64,000 nt of DNA from Agroathelia rolfsii (taxonomy: Eukaryota > Basidiomycota > Agaricomycetes > Amylocorticiales > Amylocorticiaceae), in the NCBI GenBank assembly GCA_018343915.1, contig JABRWF010000003.1:1-64000 (forward strand), in the 5' to 3' direction. This document shows positions 21,226 to 33,527 of this stretch, piece after piece. Numbering within the stretch: position 1 is the first letter of the stretch; each line of letters begins with the position of its first letter. The position numbers and the translations under genes were made by a program. Below the pieces are notes generated by a model. The model was given only the letters and a program-made list of their open reading frames with translations, was not told the origin of the DNA and ran no database searches.

Positions 21226-22903
21226 CTGGTCTCTTCTGTAAGTAGTACTAAGCACACCTACAACCTCCTAGTACTGAGCTAAGAGGATTTGGTAGGGGGG
21301 GGAGGGGAGAGAGGGAGAGAGGAACAGGGACAGGCTCTGTAAGCCTAGAGTGAGGGGACTCTGAAGACAAAGTTTTTATTATGTTAGTTATTACTTAATA
21401 CATAACACTACTTGTACTTATCTGAAGATAAAGAGAATAAATCTGGGTCTTTAAGTAGAGGCACTATAGGGTTATATACTAATTCTACCTGGTCTGTGCA
21501 CTGGTATATGGTCTGTATACAGGGGTGCTAAGTATGGTGCAATATTGCATTATAATAAGTCTATCATAATGTTATGGTCTAGACTCATGTTCTAGACTTT
21601 TATATATATAATAAGTCACATAGCTAGCTATTACATAATGGCTAGTCATATGGTGACTAGTCACATGACTTGCTTAGTTATCAAGGTGCTTATGTAATGT
21701 TTAATTATGTAATATACAAATTATATATCAAAAAATAGAGAAAAATCAGGAAAAAATCAGAAAAATAGTAAGAAAATCTAAATAAATTTATAATACAATA
21801 AGCGTCTTATAACACCCTAGATCATACCTATTATGAGATCCTCATAACTTAGCCAAACCTAACCAGACTAGCCTAGAAGGTTGGCAAAGAAACCATACTA
21901 ATATCTTTATCCTCCCCTAGCTAGGAGATGCTATCTATGTTTTAAGACCTAAATGCAAGGTCTCCCACAAGTAAGGTCACTTTCCCAAGTAACACTCAAC
22001 AATCTAGCATCTTTATAGTCCCTTAACTAGATGGGACTTGTTTATATCCCCTTAACCTTAGGGTCCAGGTATATTATGATGGTGGGAAGAGTGATAAAAC
22101 ACACAAAAAAGAGAGTGGGAATAAGTGTAAGTGAGCACCACTAAGGAACAAGGTATAGCACAGCTCATATAGGTAGCTGCAAGAGAAGAAGCCTAAAGAG
22201 ACTAAGACAGAGTACTAAGCATAGAGCAAAGCACTAAGGTAGACAAGTAATAAGGGCAGAGACAAAGACAAAGACAAAGTAGTCAAGCTAAATTACAAAG
22301 GCCCTAAGGGCAGGCCTTTATATACTAGTTACAAGTACTCTAAGAATAGTCCTTAACTCCACATCAAGAGAAATAGAAGAAAGGAAAGGAAAAGGATCAA
22401 TGGAGTTAGAACAGAAGTATAGTATGAGAAAAGATCAAAGATGAAAGAAGTATCAATGATTAAAGAGGGAAATCAATACTATACATCAAAAGATCTAGAA
22501 TTATATCTAAATATAACATAGTACCATGTAAACAATACAACAAGAAACTAGAAAATAAAGAAGTATATCCTGTATACTCAAATCAAAAGATAAAAACATA
22601 AGAAAAATAGGGAAAAATAAGGAAAAATTAGAGGTATACTGCCAACCCATAGAAATATATCTGTTTATACAGAAAATATGTCAGCCATCCTACAATAGCA
22701 TGTCTACCATCTCATAACAATACCTAAATAGCAAAAATGATATATAATATATATACCAAAAAAATAGCAAAAAAATCAGGAAAAATAATTGGAAAAATAA
22801 GAAGAAATTCTAAATAAATTTATAATATAACAAGCAACTCACAATACTAAGTATAGTATGATATTGCATAATAGTAAGTTTATAATAATGTTATAATCTA
22901 GAC
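21226..22903. repeat. Fragments of LTR C and an unclassified repeat
   Basis: 21231-21817 is minus-strand family C sequence ending at CTTATAACA. 21818-22550 is an unclassified repeat with a TATATAAAGGCC box on the minus strand (near 22315-22325). 22551-22715 repeats 5631-5800. 22740-22900 is a decayed C fragment. No gene seen. Confidence 0.55.
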
Positions 22904-23344
22904 TATCACAACCATAGTTATACCATGCCATAGAAACTATAGTATTTATTCATGTTTAATAAGCATATATTCAGGTTTACCAAGTATACACCTATGATCT
23001 TTCAGCATATACTCAGAATAACTATGGAATTACTTAGGTATTTAATATTATTATTATCAAGCTACAAATCATGGTATAGAGGCTATGATATATAGTATCT
23101 CACAGTATATTACTTATAAGTCATAGTATATTACAGCAAACCATAGTTTATTATTTGATTATAGCTTAGTTCTAAGTCTAAGGCTTAGAAGAAGGTATAT
23201 CATTGTTTCCGCTCCCTTTCACTGTCACATTGGTTGTGACATATCATGCATTATGTCACACAAAAGAGTGTAACTTTACATTTTCTATCTTCCAGGCACT
23301 ATCACAGTTACATAGGAACCACAACACATCATGATAATTACTAA
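22904..23344 (+). repeat. Truncated LTR family D
   Basis: It matches 19308 onward (start mutated to TATCACAACC) and is cut at about 23340 by the family B LTR end TATTGAA at 23345. Confidence 0.7.
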
Positions 23345-23534
23345 TATTGAACTATAGTAGTTCTTAGGTTGTATAGTATAGCTATATGCTAGCTCACAAG
23401 TTACCTATTATGAAGCAAACACTTACTTTTAAGAAAAGTATAGGCTTGAATTTATTCCTAAGATTAGGCAAAGTTTCCTAGGTGGGAAGTGATTAGTAAC
23501 TATGCTATACTTAAGATAAGATTGTAGCTGGTGT

Positions 23535-25380
23535 TGTTAAGAGCACACCTAACTCTTGTCACCAAAACTCAACCAAAGTCCACAGAAACCCCTCAAAGGT
23601 ATGGGGTAGGCAGTAAGGCCTTTTTTACTCTTTCCAGGACTTAGGATACAGGGGTGTACACTTCTCTATGCCCTGTCTCTACTATTACTCAAACTTGAGC
23701 TCTTCTATCACCAAGCTTTACTCTAAGTCTACAAGACTTTCAAGCAAGGTCTATAGTCAAGACACAAGTTTTCTTGTGTATGCAGATAGGGGTTGAGGTA
23801 TCTTAACCTTGGCCAACTAGGCGTAAAGCTTTTGTTGGGGTAAGTGTACTAAGCATAATGTGGTTTGTGTTATTGCTGATGTAAATGGTCACCCAGAGGG
23901 CTAGACCTGTCTTATGCATGTATACAAGGGTAGCACTAAGCACACCCTTACTACAAGTAGCACTGAGCATACTTGTAACCTCCTAGCACAAAGCAGAAAG
24001 GATTTGGAGAGGGAAAGAAGGGGGAGATAGGCTCTGAAGACAAAGATTTTATTATGTTAGTTACTATTACAGGCCTAAAGCAATATCCTGCAATACTGTG
24101 ATTTTAGCTATGAATACTATGATAATGTATACTGTGAAATACTATGAAATATAAAGAATAATTAATATGGCCTAATCCAGGGCCAGAAGTAATGCCTCTA
24201 GGGTTTCCAACCCTAAAGTTACTTATAAGAACAGAACTATAATTAGGGTGACTATAATAACTATGACTTATGACTTGGACTTGTAGAAGCAGTATAGAGA
24301 CAAGGAAATATTCTTTAAAGCTGATAGACACTTGAGGGGGACTTTAGACAGTAAGACAATAATACTAGAATTGATGAAAGAGGTCTGTGAGATGGGGAAC
24401 ATCTCTTAGACCTTAAAGATTTAAATACATGATGGTATACTATTGTTCTCTAGATTGCTACACTCTCCTAGCTTCTAACCCTTACTAAATACTCCAATAT
24501 AACTCCTAGGATCCTCCTTGATTGTTTCAGTGATTATCATGATGTGTTGTGGTTCCTATGTAACTGTGATAGTGCCTAGAAGATAGAAAATGTCAAGTTA
24601 TGCTCTTTTGTGTGACATAACATGTGACATATCACAACCAATGCAACAGTGAAAGAGAGCAGAAACAATGATATACCTTCTTCTAAGCCTTGGACTTAGA
24701 ACTAAGCTATGATCAAATAATAAACTATGGTTTGCTATAATATACTATGACTTATAAGTAATATACTGTGAGATGCTATGTATTATAGTCTCTATACTAT
24801 AATTTGTAGCTTGATAATAATAATATTAAATACCTAAGTAATTCCATAGTTATTCTGAGTATATGCTGAAAGATCATAGGTGTATACTTGGTAAACCTGA
24901 ATATATGCTTATTAAACATGAATAAATGCTATAGTTTCTATAGCATAGTATAACTATAGTTGTGACAGTTACTACTTAGTACATAGTACTATTTGTGCTT
25001 ACCTAAAGATAAAGAGAACAAATCTAGGTCTTTAGGTAGGGGCACTATAGGGTTATATACTAATTCTACCTGGTCTGTGCGCTAGTGCATGGTCTATACA
25101 CAGGGGTGCTAAGTATGGTGTAATATTGCATTATAATAAGTCTATTGTAATGTTCTGGTCTAGACTCGTGTTCTAGACTTGTGTATATATAATATGTTAC
25201 ATGATTAGCTGTTACATGATGGCCAGTTATGCAGTGACTAGTCACATGACTTGCTTAGTTATCAGGGTAATTATGTAATATGCAAGTTATATGTCAAAAA
25301 ATAGAGAAAAATCAGGAAAAATTCAGAAAAATAATAAGAAATTCTAAATAAATTTATAGTACAATGAGCATCTTGTAACA
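23535..25380 (-). repeat. LTR family C with target duplication GGTGT, holding a nested LTR D
   Basis: It runs from TGTTAAGAG at 23535 to TTGTAACA at 25380. Without the 908-bp D insertion it is about 938 bp. GGTGT flanks both ends. Confidence 0.85.
24065..24967 (-). repeat. Solo LTR, family D, with target duplication GTTAC
   Basis: 903 bp; GTTAC at 24060-24064 and 24968-24972. It begins TGTCACAAC on the minus strand and ends in CTGTAATA. This is the cleanest complete family D copy and defines the LTR ends. Confidence 0.9.
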
Positions 25381-25385
25381 GGTGT

Positions 25386-26241
25386 TGTCATAGGTACACC
25401 TAGACTCCCCTAATCTTTCTTTATTTTCCTGTATTTTTCTTGTATTTTTACGATTTTTCTTAGACTTTCTACACATTATGTATTCATAATAGACAGCCTA
25501 GGACAATTGGTTACAGAGTACTTAGTTATATGACTGGCCATCATTATACCTTTGTACCAGTACCTATTAGTAAACAGAGTCTAGACCCTTCTAGTTCCTT
25601 CCAAGTCTAGACTCTTGATCAATCAGTTGATGATGCAATGATTGCACCATCATGCTTAGTCATCCATTTGTACTATATTTAGCATTCCTTTCTATTTCTG
25701 TCTCTGTGCACAGACCATTCAGAAGTGCACAGACCACCCCTAAAACTTATATAAGGACCCTGTAACACTCCCTGAAGGCCTTAGCTTTGACCTTCTGCCT
25801 TTAGATGAGTAAATAAGCATGTATATCTCTCTTTACTATTTACTAATATATCTGCCTTCAGGCTCATCGTCCTAGCCCTCTCACCCTTGCCCTCCCTTTG
25901 TGCCTTGTCAGCCTAAGGGTTGTATAAGGACCTAAGCAAGCCATAGAATAGGCTATATTGCCTGCCTCCCTCTCTCTATATCAAGTCCCTTAATAAATCA
26001 GGGCAAAGTGTGACTTAGGGTTCTTACCCTCTAAGAAAGAATCTAAGCATCTCAAAGTGTTTAGCACTCCCTTCTTTACTAAGCAAGCAGTAACAAGTCA
26101 TTAGCCAACAGTAGCCTTTGGTAGAAAGTCTTCTAGACTTGGAGTACACCTTTGGGACCTAGTAGCGGTACATTGTTCTGTTTGTAGTGTAAGTAGGGGT
26201 CACCTCTGTTGTTTAGATAGTTAAGAGTGTAAGCCTTGATA
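25386..26241 (+). repeat. LTR-like block, family G
   Basis: About 856 bp from TGTCATAGG to CTTGATA, with a TATATAAGGACCC box near 25750 and flanking GGTGT copies. Present once in the window, so family identity cannot be cross-checked. Strand is inferred from the TATA-like box. Confidence 0.5.
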
Positions 26242-26765
26242 GGTGTCCCTTTGAGACTACCTACTTGTTTTCCCTTGGGAAAGGCTTGTTTTCTTATCTT
26301 GTAGACTTGGTAAGTCTGGGGTAAAGTTAGTACCCTAGGAGCTAGTCTAGTAGACTATTTAACTCACTATTTTTGAGTAAAATAACTTATATTTTACAGC
26401 TGATTTAGCTAGGGTTTATATACTACAAAATATTCTAATTTCTAAAGGATTTGTAAGTAATGTCTTTACTTAAGTAATCTGCTTAGTAAGCAAAGAGCAT
26501 ATGGTTTATACTAACAAATCCGCTCTGTAAGCTAAGTATAGTATTTATAAGCAAATTAAATATTTGAATAAATAGGAAAGTGATATTAGTAATATATCTC
26601 AAATATTACTAATGTCTTTGAAGGTGATTACTAATTTATTTGTGTGATTTATAAGCTGATTTATAATCACAATTATGTATTAGTAAGTAAAGTAAATTGT
26701 TAGAACAAAAGATATTTAAAATAAATATTTTAAATGATTTTAAGAAATGTATTATGAGATGATCA

Positions 26766-28277
26766 TTATACTATAAATTTATTTAAGATTTCTCATTATT
26801 TTTCTGATTTTTCTCCAATTTTTCTCTATTTTTTGGGATATAATATATATATTACATAAGCAAACATTACATAAGCACTCTGATGACTAAGCAAGTCATG
26901 TGACCACTAGTCATGTGACTTATTATGTAAGCAAGATCTAGAGCATAGGTCTAGACTATAATATCATCATAGACTCATTATGGTGCAATATCACATCATA
27001 CTTAGTATTACTGTGCACAGACCATGTACCAAGTGCACAAACCAGGTAGAATTAGTATATAACCCTGTAGTGTTTTACCTAAAGACCCTAGATTTGTTCT
27101 CTTTGTCTTTAGATAAGCATAAGTAGTGCTTTGTATTGAATAGCTAGCTAACAGAATAAAACTTTATCTTCAGAGCCTATCTCCCTCCCCTCCCTTCTCA
27201 AAATCCTCTCTGCTTTATGCTAGGAGGTTACAAGTGTGCTCAGTGCTACTTGTAGTTAAGGTGTGCTTAGTGCCACCTTTGTAAGCTTGCATAAGACAGG
27301 TCCAGCCCATTAGTGGTGACTATTTGTTAAGTCTCGGACGGACGGAGATAGCAGAAAAGGGAAGGGGCGGAGCGGAACGGAAGCGGAGATGGAGTGAACA
27401 AGAGTAGAGATAGGGGAGTGGATAGGAAAGGAGAGGGGTGACCGGACTTGGCTAAGACGTATATGTCAGGCCCTTGCCTAGTTGCAGTCCGGGACAGGAG
27501 TCAGACAGGAAAAGGGAAACTAAGTTGATTTCCAAACTGAGGTAGCTAGGTACATGCTAGGTCGGTATAAATACTATAGTAGTAGGAGGATACCAAGAGG
27601 AATAGAAATGAAGTAAGACGGAGAGTGGGAAATGGAATACAGGGCGCAAATGGGCCGAAACTATCTATGTGAATAAGGGTACCAGAATATGTGGGGAAAA
27701 TGATGGGAAAATAGGATACGTGAGAAGAGGAAAAGACTCCGGGACTCCGGTCGGGCGCTGAGCAAGGGGTTGCTAGTTCCGACGCCCAAATTGCGGAGGG
27801 TGGAGAGTGGAAGTTGGGAGCCGGAGAGGTGTCTTTGGTTGTTGGATGGTAGTGGGCAAGGGTAAGTGGGGACATGTCGGAAATGTCGGAGTGGGAGCCA
27901 CTTGTGCGTGGAGGGGGTTGTGACACTATTTGCAACAGCTGTAACACAACACCACATTGTACTTAGTGCATGCACCCAACAAAGCTCCACGCCTAGTTGG
28001 TTAGGGTTAAGATACCTCAACCCCTATCTGCATACACAAGAAAACTTATATCTTGACTATAGACCTCGCTTGAAAGTCTTGTAGACTTGGAGTAAAGCCT
28101 GGTGATAGAAAAGCTTGAGTTTGAGTAAGAGTAGAGACAGGGCACAGAAAAGTGTACACCCCTGCATCCCAAGTCCTGGGAAGAGTAAAAAAGGCCTTAC
28201 TGCCTACCCCATACCTTTGAGGGGTTTCTGTGGACTTTGGTTGAGTTTTGGTAACAAGAGTCAGGTGTGCTCTTGAC
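26766..28277 (+). repeat. LTR family C interrupted by LTR F1
   Basis: It is missing its first bases, runs to 27324, and resumes at 27926 to end with GTGTGCTCTTGACA at about 28277. Confidence 0.75.
27325..27925. repeat. Solo LTR, family F copy 1, target duplication CTATT
   Basis: 601 bp from TGTTAAGTCTCGG to GTTGTGACA, with CTATT at 27320-27324 and 27926-27930. GC-rich against its AT-rich surroundings. It shares almost every position with the copy at 28442-29041; many differences are A or T here against G or C there. Confidence 0.9.
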
Positions 28278-29163
28278 ATTGTTGAGGTTAAGATACCCCA
28301 ACACATACTTGTATACATAAGAACATCAGTATCTCAACAGTATCCTTTGCTTGAAAGTCTAGCAGACTTAGAGTAAAGCCTAGGGATTGAAGAGCTCTAG
28401 TATGAGTGATAATAAGGACCATGCACAGGGAAGTGTACACCTGTTAAGTCTCGGACGGACGGAGATAGCAGAAAAGGGAAGGGCGGAGCGGAACGGAAGC
28501 GGAGACGGAGTGAACAGGAGTAGAGATGGGAGAGTGGATAGGAAAGGAGAGGGGTGACCGGACTTGGCCAAGACGTATGTGTCAGGCCCTTGCCTAGTTG
28601 CGGTCCGGGACAGGAGTCAGACAGGAGAAGGGGAACTAAGTTGATTTCCGAACTGAGGTAGCTAGGTACATGCTAGGTCAGTATAAATACTATAGTAGCA
28701 GGAGGATACCAAGAGGAATAGAAATGAAGTGAGATGGAGAGTGGGAAACGGAATACGGGGCGCGAATGGGCCGAAACTATCTATGTGAACAAGGGTACCA
28801 GAACGTGTGGGGAAAATAATGGGAAAACAGGATACGTGAGAAGAGGAAAAGACTCCGGGACTCCGGTCGGGCGCCGAGCAAGGGGTCGCTGGTTCCGACG
28901 CCCAAATCGCGGAGGGCGGAGAGCGGAAGTTGGGAGCCGGAGAGGTGTCTTTGGTTGTTGGATGGTAGTGGGCAAGGGTGAGTGGGGACATGTCGGAAAT
29001 GTCGGAGTGGGAGCCACTTGTGCGCGGAGGGGGTCGTGACAACACCCTCACATCCTAAGCCTTAGGAGAAGTAAAACAACCATTACCAGTTACCCCATTT
29101 CTTAGAGGGGTTTTTGTAGGCCTTAGTTGAGTTTTGGTGGCAAGAGTCAGGTGTGCTCTTGAC
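28278..29163 (+). repeat. Second family C 3' module interrupted by LTR F2
   Basis: 28278-28441 and 29042-29163 together repeat the module that ends at 28277 (both end GTGCTCTTGACA), so the C 3' module is in tandem here as at 17737-18470. Confidence 0.65.
28442..29041. repeat. Solo LTR, family F copy 2, target duplication ACACC
   Basis: 600 bp from TGTTAAGTCTCGG to GTCGTGACA, with ACACC at 28437-28441 and 29042-29046. Different target sites show that the two F copies are separate insertions. Open frames of 78-129 codons inside it are mirrored in copy 1 and are not considered genes. Confidence 0.9.
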
Positions 29164-29179
29164 ACTGCTCCTACAAGTC

Positions 29180-31133
29180 CAAGTTATAAGTTATAGTTAT
29201 TATAGTTGTCACAGGTCTATAGCAATAAACAATAATACTATGAATACTATAAACACTATGAATAGTTCCTATGGAATTGTTAGTAAGATTTAATCACTTC
29301 TCTAGCCTAATCCAAGGCTGGAGGTGATGCTCTCAGGGTTTCCAACCCTGAAGTTAACTATGGAATAGTGAACTATGACTTATAATACCTTTGACTATAA
29401 CTTAGACTTGCAGGAAAATAATACAGAGGCAAGGAAATATTTTCAGAGCTAGTAGTGGTTTGTGATGGGACTTTAGACAAGGGCAAAGACAATAGAATTG
29501 ACAAAAGAGGTCTGTGAGATAGAGGACATCTCTTAGACCTTAGTAACTTAAATACATAATTTATATACTATTGTTCTCTTACTTTGGTATGCTTTCCTAG
29601 CTTCTGATCCTTACTAATAATCCAGTATTACTCCTAAGATTCTCCTTGATTGTTCTAGTAATTGTCACAACCTTAATAGTATCATGCTATAGATAAAATA
29701 GCATTCAATTATATCTACCAAGCATATATTCAAGTTTACCAAGCATATACCTAGGTTTATTCAGCATACACTCAAGATAACCATGAAATCACTCAAGTAT
29801 TTATTAATATTATTATCAAGCTACAAATCATGCTACAGAGGCTATGATATATAATATATCATCTATAAGTCATAGTATATCACAGTAAACCATAGTTTAT
29901 TATTTGGTCAAAGCTTAGTTCTAAGCCTTAGGCTTAGAAGCAGGTATATTACTATTTCCGCTCCTTTTTACTGTTGTGCTGGTTGTGACATGTCATGCGT
30001 CACGTCACACAAAAGAGCATAACTTTGCATTCCCCATCTTCAGGCACTATCACAGTTACACAGGAACTGCCATACATCATGATAATCATTGGAACAATCA
30101 AGGAAGAACCTAGGAATAATATTGGATTATTTAGTAAGGATTAGTAACTAGAAAAGCGTACTAAAGTAGGAGAACAATAGTATACAATCATGTATTTAAG
30201 TTACTAAGGTCTAAGAGATGTTCCCTATCTCATAGACCTCTTTTGTCAATACTATCATTGTTCTTTATTGCCCCAGGTTCTCTTTATGCCTCTAAGCCCC
30301 TATTTTGCTGCTCCTATTGCCCCAAGTCACAGTCATAGTTATTATAGTTGTCAAAGTCATAGTACACTCCCTTACAGTTAACCTTAGGGTTGGAAACCCT
30401 AGAAGCGTTACTTCTAGCCTTGGATTAGGCTTTACAACCTATTGTTTACTAATTAAGTATTCTTAGTCTTTTCCACAGCAATCCTTTATAAATATTCATA
30501 AGTATTCATAGTCATAGTTTATAGACCTATGATAGTAATCAGCAGCATGTACTGTAGTCCCTTTGTACCTGTGATAGTGCCTAAAGATGAGAGATTGCAA
30601 AGTTACACTCTTTTTGTGATGTGACATGTGACATGTCACAACCAGCGTAGCAATGGCAGCAAGGGAGCGGAAATACAGGTATGCCTCTTTCTAAGCCTAA
30701 GGCTTAGAACTGAGCTGTGATAAAATAGCAACTATAGCCTACTATAATATACTATGACTTGTAACTAGTATACTATGAAGTATAATATGCTATGGCTTTT
30801 ATATGGCTTGATATAATCTCTAAGAAATCCTTTAAGAGCTGTATGGTAATTCTAGATATTTGCTTGGTAAACCTGAGTGTATGCTTGGTAAACATAAATA
30901 AATGCTATAATAACTATAACATGGTACAACTAGGATTGTGACAATAGTCACCCTAATCATAGTTCTGTTCTTATAAGTAACCTCAGGGTTGGAAACCCTA
31001 GAGGCATTACTTCTGGCCCTGGATTAGGCCACATTAATTATTCTTTATATTTCATAGTATTTCACAGTATACATTATCATAGTATTTATAACTAAATCAC
31101 AGTATTGCAGAATATTGCTTTAGGCCTGTGACA
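29180..31133. repeat. Back-to-back LTR D copies and fragments
   Basis: About 29180-29661 is family D on minus. 29663 to about 30529 is family D on plus (starts TGTCACAACC). About 30530-30949 is a minus-strand 5' part. About 30950-31133 is a plus-strand 3' end finishing AGGCCTGTGACA. The inverted arrangement could fold into long hairpins. Confidence 0.65.
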
Positions 31134-31618
31134 TAGACCTATACTCTAGACCTTGCTTATATAATAAGTTATATAATGGCTAGTTATATAATAACTAATT
31201 ATATAACTTTCTTGGTTATCAAAGTGCTTATATAATATCTATTTATATAATATATAAATTATCTACCAAAAAATAGAGAAAAATCAGGAAAAAATTTAAA
31301 AAAAAATAATGAGAAACTCTAAATAAATTTATAGTACAACAAGTAACTTATAATAAATATTACTTAAACTTAATTTATAATTTTTAAAATTTTAATTCCA
31401 GCTATAAAAAAAAATTGGTCCTGTAGTTTATTAGACCGTCTCTTTTTTGCATGAGAGATGGTCTAGTAGAATTAGTCAAGTGTTAACCTGAAGTGGTTCT
31501 GTGGCACTAACCTGGCAGGAGTTGTGACAAAGGACGTTGTGATGACCGCGTTACATCATGCGTCACTTTCGTGATGCACTAGAGTGAGTTGTGTCCGGGT
31601 CTTTTACCAGAGCTCATA
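31134..31618. other. LTR C remnant and upstream region of CRN3
   Basis: 31134 to about 31358 is a degraded minus-strand family C start. From about 31400 the sequence is unique and leads to the CRN3 start; it holds a CATCATGCGTCACTTTCGTGATG-type inverted motif at about 31553-31575. No core promoter element is certain. Confidence 0.45.
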
Positions 31619-33527
31619 ATGTCCAAAATGCTCAGTCTCTACTGTCTGATGCTCGCAGCTGGTGCCACTAAGGCTGATATTTTTGACATCAAGATTCCTG
31701 ATACTGAGACAGGCATTGCGCTCAAGAGAGCAATTAAAGAGGAACTTCAAGTTACCTTTCCCGCGCACACTCTGAAATTATGGGGCGTCTCCGTTCCTGT
31801 GGATGATGAGTTTGAAATTAAACTCGAAGATCTCAAACTTGACGACAACCAACAATTCTCGCCCGTGAAGAAGTTATCTAGCATATTCTCAGATATACAG
31901 GAAGAACACCTTCATGTCGTCGTACAGCTTCCTGCCAGTAAGTGCTAGACCCCAAGTTAACATTGAAGTTCTGAATAGTGATTGTCTTTCAGGTATTCAT
32001 CAGAAACGCCCTCTCCCTGAGCCAGCAGACAACTACCTTGATCGTCTTAAACGTTCTAAAATCGTCACGACCGCACCATCAAAAATGGCGCAAGCATCAA
32101 AATATGTAGAAATTCAGGAGGATCCTTTCGAGAGGATTTTTGACGACCGTCCAAAACCGGATGCAGACATTCCACCCATTCCCCTTCTTTACAATGGCTT
32201 TGGTCACTTCTTGGACGTAATGGACGGTCGTGATGATGTTCCTGGGCTGGCGGATATCAACGCTCAAAGGTTGCACAAAGCGGTGGATGACCTTGCAAGT
32301 ATGATGATTGGTTACTTTAAGGACGAAAATGACCGCAGGGATGCAGCCTTACCCTGCCTTGATCGCATCTTTTCAGCACGTACAGGCGTCATCATCCCTT
32401 CGCTTCGTGCAGCTGCAATTGGCTCCGTCAGAAGCGACGGGCATAATATCGCGGCGCATGGTGCTGGGGCAATGGTTGTAGAATTCAAAAATTGGATCAC
32501 CGGGATCAATGCAATTCCTCAGATAGAGATAGTAGGATACGTTTCCCGTTTGAACACCACGACAATGGGACTATCCGATTCCCATCGAGACCTCCACTCT
32601 CGGTGGAGGGTGCCTTGTGTCGGCCTAACGATTGTTGGTGAGTCAGGATCTCTCTACTTCCAGCTATATTGCCCTGATTTTTTTTTTGCAGGATGCGATA
32701 TCACATTCTATGCTATTATCGCTATTGACTATCGCTTTAGGCTCGTTAGTTTGACACCAACACTCTCATGCCTTCCATCAGCTTCTGACGGTCGTGATCG
32801 CACGTCCCTTTACTCGGCCTTCACGGCAGCATCGGTTCTCCAGGCTCACATTCTCCAAGACATTGAGAATCGACCGAACGATTCTTCTCTTACTCCGATC
32901 CCAGCCCTTGCGCGTCATTTTCCAGCCGTCTTCCAATTACGCAAATACCCATCCTCAGATAACAGCTACCTCAACTTCGAGATTCGCGCCTTCTTTCCTG
33001 ACAGACAACCTTATCGCCTTCTATACGTCGCGGAAACAGGCGTTGACAAGCAACTTATTCTTATAAAGTTTGCGCGCCAGTACTCAATTGATTTGCACGA
33101 ATTCTGTGCTCAATTTGGTCATGCACCACGGATTCTCGCCTTCGAGCGGCTCCCTGGCGGGTGGTATGCTGTAGCGATGGAGTTTGTTGAGTCTGGCCTC
33201 CCAATTACCCACCCAGATCTACCTCTCGATCACCGAGACCGTTGGACAAAGGAGCTTCAAAACCTCATAAGCAGCTTTCATGCGCGGGGTCTTGTCCATG
33301 GCGACTTGCGAGACGCGAATATCATCTGCAAAGGAGATTCTGTAATGTTGATTGACTTCGATTGGGGTGGCAAAGATGGACAGGTATTCTATCCTACGGC
33401 ATATCTCAATCAGGAGTTGCTGGATGGTAGGGCGTCTGATGATCTGAGAATTACACAAGAAGACGATAGGCGTGTGTTGAGGAAGACCCTGGCTAAACTT
33501 GGGGCGGATATGCATATCCAAAAATAA
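31619..33527 (+). CDS. Crinkler effector with N-terminal header and kinase-like C-terminus (CRN3)
   Basis: Exons 31619-31937, 31993-32637 and 32692-33527 join to 600 codons. Residues about 1-105 form the ubiquitin-like Crinkler header (MLSLYCLMLAAG near the start, LWGVSVPVDDEF, then SPVKKLSSIFSDI). A variable middle follows. From about residue 420 the C-terminus has protein-kinase-like motifs: a candidate ATP lysine in LILIKF, catalytic loop HGDLRDANI, and DFDWGG in place of DFG. Kinase domains joined to Crinkler headers are known in Phytophthora (CRN8) and in fungi. All three core motifs are intact, so activity is plausible. The second intron is 54 nt and in-frame, so an unspliced version would also stay open. 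A start at 31589 is possible, but 31619 matches the header. Confidence 0.8.

Larger units (their letters stand above)
23345..26764 (-). repeat. LTR family B, split by LTRs C and G
   Basis: Family B sequence occupies 23345-23534 and resumes at 26242, continuing to about 26764. Between the halves lie a family C LTR (itself holding a D LTR) and a family G LTR-like block. The pentamer GGTGT occurs at all three junctions: 23530-23534, 25381-25385 and 26242-26246. Confidence 0.75.

Noticed and set aside
27546..29051. Minus-strand frames of 119-133 codons in both family F LTRs, apparently conserved
   Set aside because: Conservation is explained by the near-identity of the two LTR copies. The frames lie wholly within LTRs and lack domain features.
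16860..31380. CRISPR-like repeated spacing
   Set aside because: The repeats are 350-930 bp LTRs and modules in both orientations, not short regularly spaced repeats, and the genome is eukaryotic.
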